Program-made: the position numbers and the translations under genes
DNA from: Candidatus Atribacteria bacterium
Lineage (GTDB): Bacteria > Atribacterota > JALVIU01
Length of the DNA: 6,000 nt
NCBI GenBank assembly: GCA_027028665.1
Contig: JALVIU010000053.1
Location: forward strand, 1 to 6,000
Reading direction: 5' to 3'
The notes under the pieces: model-generated
Told to the model about the DNA's origin: nothing
Database searches by the model: none
Seen by the model: the letters and a program-made list of their open reading frames with translations, nothing else
Shown: one piece after another, positions 1 through 6,000 of the stretch
Layout of the letters: the number at the start of each line of letters is the position of its first letter
How positions within the stretch are numbered: the stretch's first letter is position 1

Positions 1-569
1 ATATTTAGATAATATTCTAAGGGGGTTGCCCCATCAAGATATGAGATATACTTAAGCTCTTTATCAGTTGTATCCAATGCATCCTTTATTATAATAGTGG
101 TAAAGGGAAGGGAAAGTATCACCCCTACAAAGAGTATCCCAAGCCATGAATAAAAATTTGATTCAACCAGATTAAAACTTGTACTAAAAAGATTATTAAA
201 AAGTGATACTCCATCATATCCGTGAAGAAGTGCACGAAAAGAGAGTATAAAAATATACTTTGGTATAGCCCAGGGGATAAAAAAGAGTAGCTTATACCAT
301 GTCCCAAACCTTAGATCCTTTTCAAATATGATGGCAAATATAAAACCCAATAGGAATGTAAGTAAAACAGAGAGTATACCGTAAAGCAGGCTTATCTTAA
401 AAGAAAGGATAAGATTTGGATCCCCTACTACATAGCTATAGTACTTTTTACCATCGGAGAAAGTAAGAAATAGACCATATAGAAAGGGATATATCTCAAA
501 TAAGAAAAAGAGAGAAAGTACAGGGAGAGGGAAAAAGAAAAGTCCCCCCTTCCATATACTCCTTTTCAT
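1..569 (-). CDS. ABC transporter permease, MalF/UgpA-like (3' end missing)
   Basis: This is the inner-membrane permease subunit of a binding-protein-dependent importer, probably for a sugar or sugar derivative. Reading leftward from ATG at 569 gives 189 open codons to the window edge; family members are about 290 residues, so the C-terminal third is missing. Hydrophobic segments lie near residues 9-35, 55-82, 92-112 and 138-160. The stretch LLFFIPWAIPKYIF (94-107) is typical of MalF-like permeases. The cytoplasmic loop that docks on the ATPase is recognisable at 164-189 (KDALDTTDKEL then YLDGATPLEYY), but the EAA triplet reads as YIS-like residues while the following DG is kept. The start follows the TAG of the solute-binding gene directly. 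Only a weak AAGG (580-583) precedes it, so translational coupling is likely. The family call is secure; the substrate is unknown. Confidence 0.85.
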   Translation of the reverse strand, partial: MKRSIWKGGLFFFPLPVLSLFFLFEIYPFLYGLFLTFSDGKKYYSYVVGDPNLILSFKISLLYGILSVLLTFLLGFIFAIIFEKDLRFGTWYKLLFFIPWAIPKYIFILSFRALLHGYDGVSLFNNLFSTSFNLVESNFYSWLGILFVGVILSLPFTTIIIKDALDTTDKELKYISYLDGATPLEYYLN

Positions 570-1748
570 CTACTTTTGACCTTGAAGATATTTCCTTCCT
601 ACTTCAAATGCCTTATTTATAGGAACATCTTTGGAAAGTATGAGTTTCAGTACATTTGAAAGTGCCTTATTATATCGATCATAGATGGCCCCCTTTGGTG
701 CAGTGATACCTGTCTCTACTGTTACCTTTAGTCCAGAAAGGTAAGGTTCATCTTTAAACACCTGAGATAGTGCTTCATCATTATCCGGAAATTTATATAA
801 TGGTTTACAAAATTCAAGTTGAACTTCTTTCTTAGATAAAAACTTAAGAAGTGTTAGCGCTTCCTTATGTGCCCCTTTAAATAAAATAAAACCTTTGTAA
901 TCAAGATACGATGGTATCCTTACACCTGTCATATCATTTATAGGCAAAGGAAGTATGCCAAATGCGATATTGTCCTTTAAGAAATCAGGGATAGTAAATG
1001 TACCAAATATTATTATACCTATCTTTCCCTTTTTAAAGCCTGAAAGTATAGCATTCCTATCAAGGGACACACCTATCCCTTCTTTTATAAATTTCTTATA
1101 GAGAAGTATCGCCTTTTCTGTAGCAGATGTAAAAAACCTCTCTCTTGCCATGCACTTTACGCAATCTTTTCTAAAAGAGTATTCAAATCCTGCAAAATAA
1201 TAAGGGCTATACCCACCCCATCCAAAAGGAATTATGCCTTTTATACTTTTAAGTCTTTTCGCATAAGTTTCAAGATCTTTTATGGTCCAATTAATATCTG
1301 GAAAAGAAATACCTGCTTTCTTAAAGAGAATGGGATTATAATATACTACCTGTGTATCAAAATAAAATGGTAATGCATATAGCCTATCCTTATAGGTAAA
1401 TGCAAATTTACCTCTCTCTGAGGCCTCCTTTGAGACTTCCTTATCTATGGGGCTTGCCACATCTAATCTCTCTATGTCATCCACATAGCTATCCCGTATA
1501 AGTGCTATATCTGGCAGTTTGCCTCCAGCTTTTGAGATTGTTTTTAGTTTCTGTAGGATCTTTGGGACATATACTATGTTTACCTTAATATGTGTCTTTT
1601 CTTCAAATCTATTTATTATATCTTGATAGCTTTTCTTTCCCTCCCAACTTACCCATAAGGTTATGGGAGAAGCATAAGAAACGGTAGTGGCAAGTATAAA
1701 TATTATTAACAAAAAAATAAATATTATTTTATCTTTTTTGGAAAACAT
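570..1748 (-). CDS. Extracellular solute-binding protein, MalE/UgpB-like (family 1)
   Basis: This is the periplasmic binding protein of an ABC importer, 392 residues, close to the usual 400-430. Residues 1-26 form a signal peptide: a lysine-rich start (KKDK, 4-7), a hydrophobic core (8-23) and a probable cleavage after SYA at 26. No lipobox cysteine is present, so it should be a soluble periplasmic protein. Family signatures include PITLWVSWEG (28-37), LPDIALIRDS (78-87), LYALPFYFDTQVVYYNP (123-139), FGILPLP (263-269) and the helix with LLKFLSKKEVQ (300-310). Aromatic residues at 177-192 may line the ligand pocket. Cysteines 196 and 199 form a CxxC that could be a disulfide; C314 is unpaired. 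The ATG at 1748 has a GGAGGG Shine-Dalgarno (1756-1761) seven bases upstream. It is first in its operon, with the permease abutting its stop. The sequence suggests a carbohydrate-type ligand but does not identify it. Confidence 0.9.
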   Translation of the reverse strand: MFSKKDKIIFIFLLIIFILATTVSYASPITLWVSWEGKKSYQDIINRFEEKTHIKVNIVYVPKILQKLKTISKAGGKLPDIALIRDSYVDDIERLDVASPIDKEVSKEASERGKFAFTYKDRLYALPFYFDTQVVYYNPILFKKAGISFPDINWTIKDLETYAKRLKSIKGIIPFGWGGYSPYYFAGFEYSFRKDCVKCMARERFFTSATEKAILLYKKFIKEGIGVSLDRNAILSGFKKGKIGIIIFGTFTIPDFLKDNIAFGILPLPINDMTGVRIPSYLDYKGFILFKGAHKEALTLLKFLSKKEVQLEFCKPLYKFPDNDEALSQVFKDEPYLSGLKVTVETGITAPKGAIYDRYNKALSNVLKLILSKDVPINKAFEVGRKYLQGQK

Positions 1749-1750
1749 TG

Positions 1751-1769
1751 TTAAACCCTCCAGGTTTAA
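1751..1769 (-). promoter_or_regulatory. Inverted repeat embedding the solute-binding gene's ribosome binding site
   Basis: A perfect 7-bp inverted repeat (TTAAACC / GGTTTAA) flanks a 5-base loop. In the mRNA the Shine-Dalgarno GGAGGG covers the loop and the first two bases of the 3' arm, so a hairpin would partly hold the ribosome binding site just upstream of the ATG at 1748. The symmetry is seen directly. That it forms, or regulates translation, is inference; with only two G-C pairs it would be weak at high temperature. It could also be a DNA operator downstream of the promoter. Confidence 0.45.
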
Positions 1770-1794
1770 ATTTTAAGCCAAATTTTACCTTTTA

Positions 1795-1823
1795 AGTATA
1801 AGACATATTTATTGTTTAGTCAA
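1795..1823 (-). promoter_or_regulatory. Sigma70-type promoter for the ABC transporter operon
   Basis: On the minus strand a -35 box TTGACT (1818-1823) is followed after exactly 17 bp by a -10 box TATACT (1795-1800). Each differs from consensus at one position. Transcription should start near 1788, giving a leader of about 40 bases that contains the inverted repeat around the ribosome binding site of the solute-binding gene at 1748. Confidence 0.75.
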
Positions 1824-1831
1824 GATATTTC

Positions 1832-1839
1832 TATGCATA
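1832..1839. promoter_or_regulatory. 8-bp palindrome midway between the divergent promoters (possible operator)
   Basis: TATGCATA is self-complementary and lies almost exactly at the centre of the 18-bp gap between the two divergent -35 boxes (1818-1823 and 1842-1847). A regulator bound here would touch both promoters. The symmetry is short and the surroundings are AT-rich, so chance is a real possibility. No regulator gene lies in the window. Confidence 0.25.
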
Positions 1840-1841
1840 TA

Positions 1842-1870
1842 TTGATTTTATTCGGAATTTGATATATAAT
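1842..1870 (+). promoter_or_regulatory. Sigma70-type promoter for the bifurcating oxidoreductase operon
   Basis: A -35 box TTGATT (1842-1847) and a perfect -10 box TATAAT (1865-1870) are separated by 17 bp. Transcription should start near 1877, leaving a leader of about 58 bases before the TTG start at 1935. Its -35 lies only 18 bp from the -35 of the leftward promoter, so the two polymerases could not easily occupy both sites at once. Confidence 0.75.
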
Positions 1871-1889
1871 ATATTTAAAAATTTCGGAA
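1851..1889 (+). repeat. Direct repeat of TTCGGAA across the rightward promoter
   Basis: The heptamer TTCGGAA occurs at 1851-1857, inside the -35/-10 spacer, and again at 1883-1889, just downstream of the expected transcription start. The copies are 32 bp apart, close to three helical turns, so a dimeric or cooperative regulator could bind both on one face. The repeats are seen directly; the regulatory role is inference. They are relatively GC-rich words in very AT-rich DNA, which makes them stand out slightly. Confidence 0.3.
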
Positions 1890-1920
1890 AAAAGAAATAT
1901 TGTTACTTATTTTTAAGGAA

Positions 1921-1926
1921 AGGAGG
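1921..1926 (+). promoter_or_regulatory. Ribosome binding site fixing a TTG start
   Basis: A full AGGAGG, within a longer purine run, sits eight bases before the TTG at 1935. An in-frame stop (TAA, 1914-1916) lies just upstream with no ATG or GTG between, so this TTG is the first usable start codon in the frame and the strong Shine-Dalgarno supports it. Confidence 0.85.
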
Positions 1927-1934
1927 GGAAGGGT

Positions 1935-2396
1935 TTGGAAGAAAACTTGCAAGAACAGATCAAAGAAATTGTAAAAAAATTCCCTAAAGGCCAGGATTCG
2001 CTGATAGAAGTCCTGCACAAAATACAGGAAAGATTTGGATATATATCAGAAGAAGCCCAAAAGATAGTTGCAAAAGAGCTCCGCATCTCCCAGAGTAAGG
2101 TATTTGGTGTGGTTACATTTTATCACTTTTTCAGACAAGAACCTATAGGAAAACATCTCATTACAGTATGTAGGGGAACTGCGTGTCATGTAAGGGGTGC
2201 AGGCAGGGTGGCAAATGCCCTCGAAAAGACACTTGGCATAAAGGTAGGACAAACCACTAAAGACAGGAAATTTACACTTGGGGTTGCCCGATGTTTTGGT
2301 GCATGTGGCCTTGCACCAGTTGTTGATATAGACGGGAAAACCTATGGAAGGATGAATCCAAATAAGATGAAGGAGCTTCTTGCAAAGTTTGAATGA
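1935..2396 (+). CDS. nuoE: NuoE/HydC-type [2Fe-2S] subunit of a bifurcating NADH oxidoreductase (StnC-like)
   Basis: This small cytoplasmic electron-transfer subunit, homologous to the 24-kDa subunit of complex I, usually sits beside the NuoF-type flavin subunit. At 153 residues it matches the short HydC/HndA forms. An N-terminal helical part (1-70, with FGYISEEAQ and FGVVTFYHFF) precedes a thioredoxin-like domain holding one [2Fe-2S] cluster. The ligands are visible as C79-x4-C84 and C120-x3-C124 in the family contexts VCRGTACHVRG and ARCFGACGLAP. Translation begins at a TTG behind a strong ribosome binding site. It is the first gene of the operon and ends 23 bases before the fusion subunit. 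The symbol is the family-level name; in the context of the next gene, StnC is the likelier functional equivalent. The family assignment is firm; the complex assignment is inferred from the neighbours. Confidence 0.93.
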   Translation: MEENLQEQIKEIVKKFPKGQDSLIEVLHKIQERFGYISEEAQKIVAKELRISQSKVFGVVTFYHFFRQEPIGKHLITVCRGTACHVRGAGRVANALEKTLGIKVGQTTKDRKFTLGVARCFGACGLAPVVDIDGKTYGRMNPNKMKELLAKFE

Positions 2397-2419
2397 CTCT
2401 ATAATGGGAGGTTTCTACC

Positions 2420-5404
2420 GTGAATCATACAGAGATACTTGTTTGTCTTGGAGCAGGGTGTGTTTCTTCTGGTAGTCTTAAGGTTAAAGAGGCATTTGAA
2501 AACCAGATAAGGGAACTCGGCCTCTCCAATAGTGTAAAGGTTATTGGGACAGGATGTATGGGACCCTGCGAAAAAGGTCCTGTTGTAAGTATAAAGCAGC
2601 TCGGTCTATACTATCAAGATGTTACACCAGATAAGGTAGAAGATATTGTACATGCCCACTTTGTAAATAATACACCCAAAGAGGAATATCTTTTTAAAGG
2701 GGCCCAGCAGTTTTTTAAAAAACAGATGAAGATTGTGCTTGCCAATTGTGGCCAGATAGACCCGGAAAGCATAGATGATTATATAAATACAGGGGGATAT
2801 AAAGCTATAGAGCAAGTACTTAAGATGGAGCCTCAGAAGGTTATAGAGATGATAAAGGAATCTGGCCTTCGCGGAAGAGGAGGGGCAGGGTTCCCCACTG
2901 GGGTAAAATGGGGATTTGTAAGAGCCGCAAAGGGTAGTCCAAAGTATGTTATATGTAATGCAGATGAAGGAGACCCCGGTGCATTTATGGATAGAGCCGT
3001 CTTAGAGGGAGACCCTCATACTGTACTTGAGGGCATGCTCATTGCAGGTTATGCCACAGGTGCATCTCATGGTTATATATACATAAGGGCGGAATATCCT
3101 CTTGCCATAGAAAGATTGAAAAAGGCTATATCACAGGCAAGGGAGAGGGGATATCTGGGAAACAACATTTTAGGTACAAATTTCTCCTTTGATATAGAGC
3201 TTAGAATGGGAGCAGGTGCATTTGTATGTGGAGAAGAAACTGCACTTATTGCATCCATCGAGGGAAAAAGAGGTATGCCCAGACCCAAACCGCCATTTCC
3301 TGCAAATAAGGGCTTATGGGGAAAACCTACCCTTATAAATAATGTGGAGACCCTTGCAAATATACGACATATAATCTTAAAAGGACCTTATTGGTTTAGA
3401 TCTGTGGGCACAGAAAAAAGTCCTGGGACAAAGGTCTTTGCCCTATCTGGAAAGGTGAAGAATACAGGACTTATAGAGGTACCAATGGGGACTCCACTGG
3501 GAGAGGTGGTGTTTGATATAGGAGGAGGCCCTCCAAAGGATAGAAAATTTAAGGCTGCCCAGATAGGTGGGCCTTCAGGTGGGTGTCTTACCAATGTTCA
3601 TCTGAATACCCCTCTTGACTATGAACATGTTACAGAGGCAGGGGCTATCATGGGCTCAGGAGGACTTATCATATTAGATGAGGCTACCTGTATGGTAGAG
3701 CTTGCCCGATTTTTCCTGGAGTTTTGTCAGGACGAATCCTGTGGCAAATGCCCTCCATGTAGGGCAGGTACAAAGAGGATGCTCGATATCTTAGAGAAGA
3801 TTACCAGGGGAGAGGGTTCCCTTGAAGATATAAAGACTCTTGTAACACTTGGAAACAAAATAAAGGATACAGCCCTTTGTGGTCTTGGTCAAACTGCACC
3901 AAATCCGGTGCTTTCCACTATACGTTACTTTGAAAAAGAATATGAGGCACATATTATTGATAAAAAGTGCGAAGCAGGGATATGTGCAGAACTCTTTATA
4001 GCACCTTGTGAAAACAGGTGCCCTGCCAATGTAGATGTTCCAAGTTATGTAACATATATTGCAGAGGGTAGATATAAAGATGCATTTTATACACATATAA
4101 AGAACAATCCATTTCCATCCATATGTGGAAGGGTTTGCCCTGCACCATGTGAAGACTTCTGTCGCAGAGGCCAGATAGACGAACCTATTGCCATAAGACA
4201 GCTCAAGAGATTTATGTCAGATGTGGCACTGGATAGGGATTGGACCCTTCCAGAACCTGTACACTACAATGGAAAAAAAGTAGCAGTTGTGGGTGCAGGA
4301 CCTGCAGGCCTGGCAAATGCCTTTTATCTTAACCTCAAAGGATATAAAGTTACAGTATTTGAGGCTCTTTCCGAACCAGGAGGTACGATGACATATGCAA
4401 TCCCTGAATATAGATTACCAAAGGAAATTATCCTGAAGGAGATCAAACGAATTGAGGATTCAGGGGTAGAGATAAGGTTGAATCAGAGAGTAGAAGACCT
4501 TAATCCTTTAAGAGAGGAATTTGATGCAGTATTTCTGGCATGTGGATCTATGAAAGGACTTCCTCTCGGTATTCCAAGAGAAGATGTACAAGGTATTTAT
4601 GACGGAATAGAATTTCTCCATGCAATAAAGCAAGGAGAAAAGGTAGAGATAGGAGAAAAGGTGGTAATAATAGGTGGTGGAAATACAGCAATTGATGCAG
4701 CAAGATGTGCAAGAAGAAGGGGGAAAGATGTAACGGTACTTTATAGAAGAGAGAAAAAGGATATGCCTGCACTAAAGAGCGAAATAAAAGAGGCAGAAGA
4801 GGAAGGTGTAAGGTTTATATACCTTGTCACCCCTGTCGAATTTCTAACCAAACCAGATGGAAGTGTAGGGAGTATAAGGTGTATAAGGGTAAAACTTGGA
4901 GACTTTGATAAAACAGGAAGGAGAAGGCCAATACCCATAGAGGGATCAGAATTCGAAATAGAGGCAGATACGGTAATAAAAGCAATAGGGCTTACCACCA
5001 ATATACCTTTTGCAAAAGATGGAATAAAAGTGAACAAAAGAGGTTATGTAGAGGTAAATCCAAGAACCATGGAAACATCTATCCCAGGGGTGTTTGCAGG
5101 AGGAGATCTTGTAAGAGGACCATCTCTTGTAATAGAGAGTATTGCAGATGGAAGGTTAGCTGCAATAGGCATAGATAAGGCCCTTGGTGGTGATGGGGTA
5201 CTATTTTATGAGGAAAGACGACCTGTGGAGACAACATACAATGAAGAACCTTATCTGGAGAAGATGCCAAGAAGAAGACCTAAGAAGATGGATCCAGAAA
5301 AGAGGATTTACTGTTTCCGTGAGGTAGAGGAGACCTTCTTTGAACATGATGCAATTGAAGAGGCAAGAAGGTGTCTCCACTGTGACAGGAAAGAAGAGGA
5401 GTGA
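2420..5404 (+). CDS. stnB: HydB/NuoF-GltD fusion: flavin subunit with NADH and NADPH modules (StnB-like)
   Basis: This 994-residue flavoprotein should exchange electrons among NADH, NADPH and iron-sulfur partners. Domains in order: a thioredoxin-like [2Fe-2S] domain (1-85; C9, C14, C46, C50); the NuoF FMN/NADH domain (about 110-340, with GLRGRGGAGFPTG at 149-161, CNADEGDPGAF at 179-189 and CGEETALI at 270-277); an SLBB-like segment (about 340-420); and a [4Fe-4S] site (C441, C444, C447, C487). From about 511 a GltD/NfnB half follows: an alpha-helical ferredoxin region (cysteines 530, 534, 569, 573, 577, 581), an FAD fold (GAGPAG 625-630), a nucleotide fold (GGGNTA 752-757, with YRRE 775-778 suggesting NADPH) and the closing FAD motif (AGGDLVRG 893-900). 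The HydB C-terminal two-cluster ferredoxin is absent. The architecture matches Stn-type bifurcating transhydrogenase. The start is GTG behind GGGAGG (2406-2411). Domain calls are firm; the Stn role is inferred. Confidence 0.9.
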   Translation: MNHTEILVCLGAGCVSSGSLKVKEAFENQIRELGLSNSVKVIGTGCMGPCEKGPVVSIKQLGLYYQDVTPDKVEDIVHAHFVNNTPKEEYLFKGAQQFFKKQMKIVLANCGQIDPESIDDYINTGGYKAIEQVLKMEPQKVIEMIKESGLRGRGGAGFPTGVKWGFVRAAKGSPKYVICNADEGDPGAFMDRAVLEGDPHTVLEGMLIAGYATGASHGYIYIRAEYPLAIERLKKAISQARERGYLGNNILGTNFSFDIELRMGAGAFVCGEETALIASIEGKRGMPRPKPPFPANKGLWGKPTLINNVETLANIRHIILKGPYWFRSVGTEKSPGTKVFALSGKVKNTGLIEVPMGTPLGEVVFDIGGGPPKDRKFKAAQIGGPSGGCLTNVHLNTPLDYEHVTEAGAIMGSGGLIILDEATCMVELARFFLEFCQDESCGKCPPCRAGTKRMLDILEKITRGEGSLEDIKTLVTLGNKIKDTALCGLGQTAPNPVLSTIRYFEKEYEAHIIDKKCEAGICAELFIAPCENRCPANVDVPSYVTYIAEGRYKDAFYTHIKNNPFPSICGRVCPAPCEDFCRRGQIDEPIAIRQLKRFMSDVALDRDWTLPEPVHYNGKKVAVVGAGPAGLANAFYLNLKGYKVTVFEALSEPGGTMTYAIPEYRLPKEIILKEIKRIEDSGVEIRLNQRVEDLNPLREEFDAVFLACGSMKGLPLGIPREDVQGIYDGIEFLHAIKQGEKVEIGEKVVIIGGGNTAIDAARCARRRGKDVTVLYRREKKDMPALKSEIKEAEEEGVRFIYLVTPVEFLTKPDGSVGSIRCIRVKLGDFDKTGRRRPIPIEGSEFEIEADTVIKAIGLTTNIPFAKDGIKVNKRGYVEVNPRTMETSIPGVFAGGDLVRGPSLVIESIADGRLAAIGIDKALGGDGVLFYEERRPVETTYNEEPYLEKMPRRRPKKMDPEKRIYCFREVEETFFEHDAIEEARRCLHCDRKEEE

Positions 5405-5410
5405 TGGGAT

Positions 5411-6000
5411 ATGGGAAAGATAAGTGTAAAGATAAATGATAAAGAGATCGTATGTGATGAGGGGAAGAGTATCTTAGAGGTAGCAAGGGAAAATGATATA
5501 TATATTCCTACACTCTGTTATCATGAAGGACTTGAGGCCTATGGAGGATGCAGGCTCTGCCTTGTAGAGGTAAAGGGAAATCCAAAGCTCCTTGCAAGCT
5601 GCTCTACCCCTGTATCAGATGGTATGGAAGTATTCACAGAAACAGAAAGGGTAAAAAGTTCGAGGAGATTCATTCTTGATTTGCTTATGACAGAGAGAAA
5701 TCACTTCTGTATGTTTTGCGAAAAAAGTGGTCCTTATGAGACTACAGATTGTGAACTGGAAAAAGAAGCATATGAAGTAGGGCTTGATCACTTTATATTC
5801 CCTGTATATGAAAAGGGCTATAGTGTGGATGCAAGCTCTAAAGACCTTGTAATAGATCACAATAGATGTATATTGTGTGGTAGATGTGTAAGGGTCTGTG
5901 ATGAGATAGTTGCAAATTCTACATTGAGCTTTGGATATAGAGGGAGTCAAGCACTTATAGTGGTAGACATCGGACAGGAAAGAGATGAGTCTACCTGCAT
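5411..6000 (+). CDS. NuoG/HydA-type iron-sulfur subunit, N-terminal part (runs off the window; StnA-like candidate)
   Basis: This electron-wiring subunit should carry electrons between the flavin subunit and ferredoxin or an attached catalytic site. The frame is open for 196 codons to the right edge. A plant-type [2Fe-2S] domain comes first (C36, C47, C50, C64; YGGCRLCLVEV). A NuoG-type His/Cys cluster region follows (H98, C100, C103, C114), then a ferredoxin-type [4Fe-4S] motif (RCILCGRCVRVC: C153, C156, C159, C163). C196 probably begins a second such motif. The His/Cys region reads H-x1-C-x2-C-x10-C, unlike the usual NuoG H-x3-C-x2-C-x5-C. ATG at 5411 sits six bases after the upstream stop, with AGGAG (5397-5401) overlapping the end of that gene. 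Nothing in view decides between a short StnA-like protein, an [FeFe] hydrogenase HydA and a formate dehydrogenase alpha subunit. Confidence 0.85.
   Translation, partial: MGKISVKINDKEIVCDEGKSILEVARENDIYIPTLCYHEGLEAYGGCRLCLVEVKGNPKLLASCSTPVSDGMEVFTETERVKSSRRFILDLLMTERNHFCMFCEKSGPYETTDCELEKEAYEVGLDHFIFPVYEKGYSVDASSKDLVIDHNRCILCGRCVRVCDEIVANSTLSFGYRGSQALIVVDIGQERDESTC

Noticed and set aside
125-307. A 60-codon minus-strand hydrophobic open frame
   Set aside because: It overlaps the permease in another frame; the permease frame shows family motifs and continues across the whole segment.
1748-1755. TTGTTAAA resembling half of a Rex (NADH-sensing repressor) site, attractive for a redox operon; a second TTGTTA occurs at 1900-1905
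   Set aside because: Neither has the matching inverted half-site (TTAACAA) at the right spacing, so Rex control is not supported.
5404-5439. ATG at 5404 overlapping the upstream stop (TGATG), a classic coupled start
   Set aside because: That frame hits a stop after eleven codons; the frame from 5411 encodes the iron-sulfur subunit and has a well-placed AGGAG.
4548-5486. Several minus-strand open frames inside the fusion gene and the start of the third subunit
   Set aside because: They lie opposite strongly conserved coding sequence, have low-complexity leucine-, histidine- or serine-rich translations and show no ribosome binding sites or known motifs.
5615-5950. A 111-codon minus-strand open frame rich in Tyr, Ile and Cys
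   Set aside because: It is the antisense of the cysteine-motif region of the iron-sulfur subunit and has no independent support.
5411-6000. Calling the third gene an [FeFe] hydrogenase outright because of its HydA-like N-terminus
   Set aside because: No H-cluster motif is within the window and the N-terminal domains are shared with other enzymes.

Overview
The window comes from an AT-rich anaerobic bacterium. Its codon use leans on ATA, AGA and AGG, a pattern common in thermophilic anaerobes, though the lineage cannot be fixed from this sequence. The solute-binding protein has a cleavable signal peptide with no lipobox cysteine, which fits a diderm with a periplasm better than a Gram-positive cell. 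All genes run as two tight divergent operons from one 186-bp intergenic region, and both operons run off the window ends.

Left operon (minus strand, 1748 down to 1): a MalE/UgpB-like extracellular solute-binding protein, followed with no intervening base (TAG then ATG) by a MalF/UgpA-like ABC permease cut off by the window edge. Together they are the start of a carbohydrate-type (CUT1-like) uptake system. The ligand cannot be read from the sequence.

Intergenic region (1749-1934): two sigma70-type promoters back to back, each with a 17-bp spacer (TTGACT/TATACT to the left, TTGATT/TATAAT to the right). A small palindrome lies midway between the two -35 boxes, a TTCGGAA heptamer is repeated over the rightward promoter, and an inverted repeat embeds the ribosome binding site of the solute-binding gene. 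No intrinsic terminator was found anywhere in the window.

Right operon (plus strand, 1935 to beyond 6000): a NuoE-like [2Fe-2S] subunit, a 994-residue fusion of a HydB/NuoF-type NADH/FMN module with a GltD/NfnB-type FAD/NADPH module, and the first 196 codons of a NuoG/HydA-type iron-sulfur subunit. HydABC-like subunits carrying an extra NADPH site match the Stn (Sporomusa-type Nfn) electron-bifurcating transhydrogenase, which links NADH, NADPH and ferredoxin. The best reading is therefore a soluble cytoplasmic bifurcating complex able to use both pyridine nucleotides. Whether the third subunit stops as a short ferredoxin-like protein (Stn), or continues into a hydrogenase or formate dehydrogenase catalytic domain, lies beyond the right edge. 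The most distinctive points are the fusion junction, the relocated C-terminal cysteine pair, and the unusual cysteine spacing in the third subunit.
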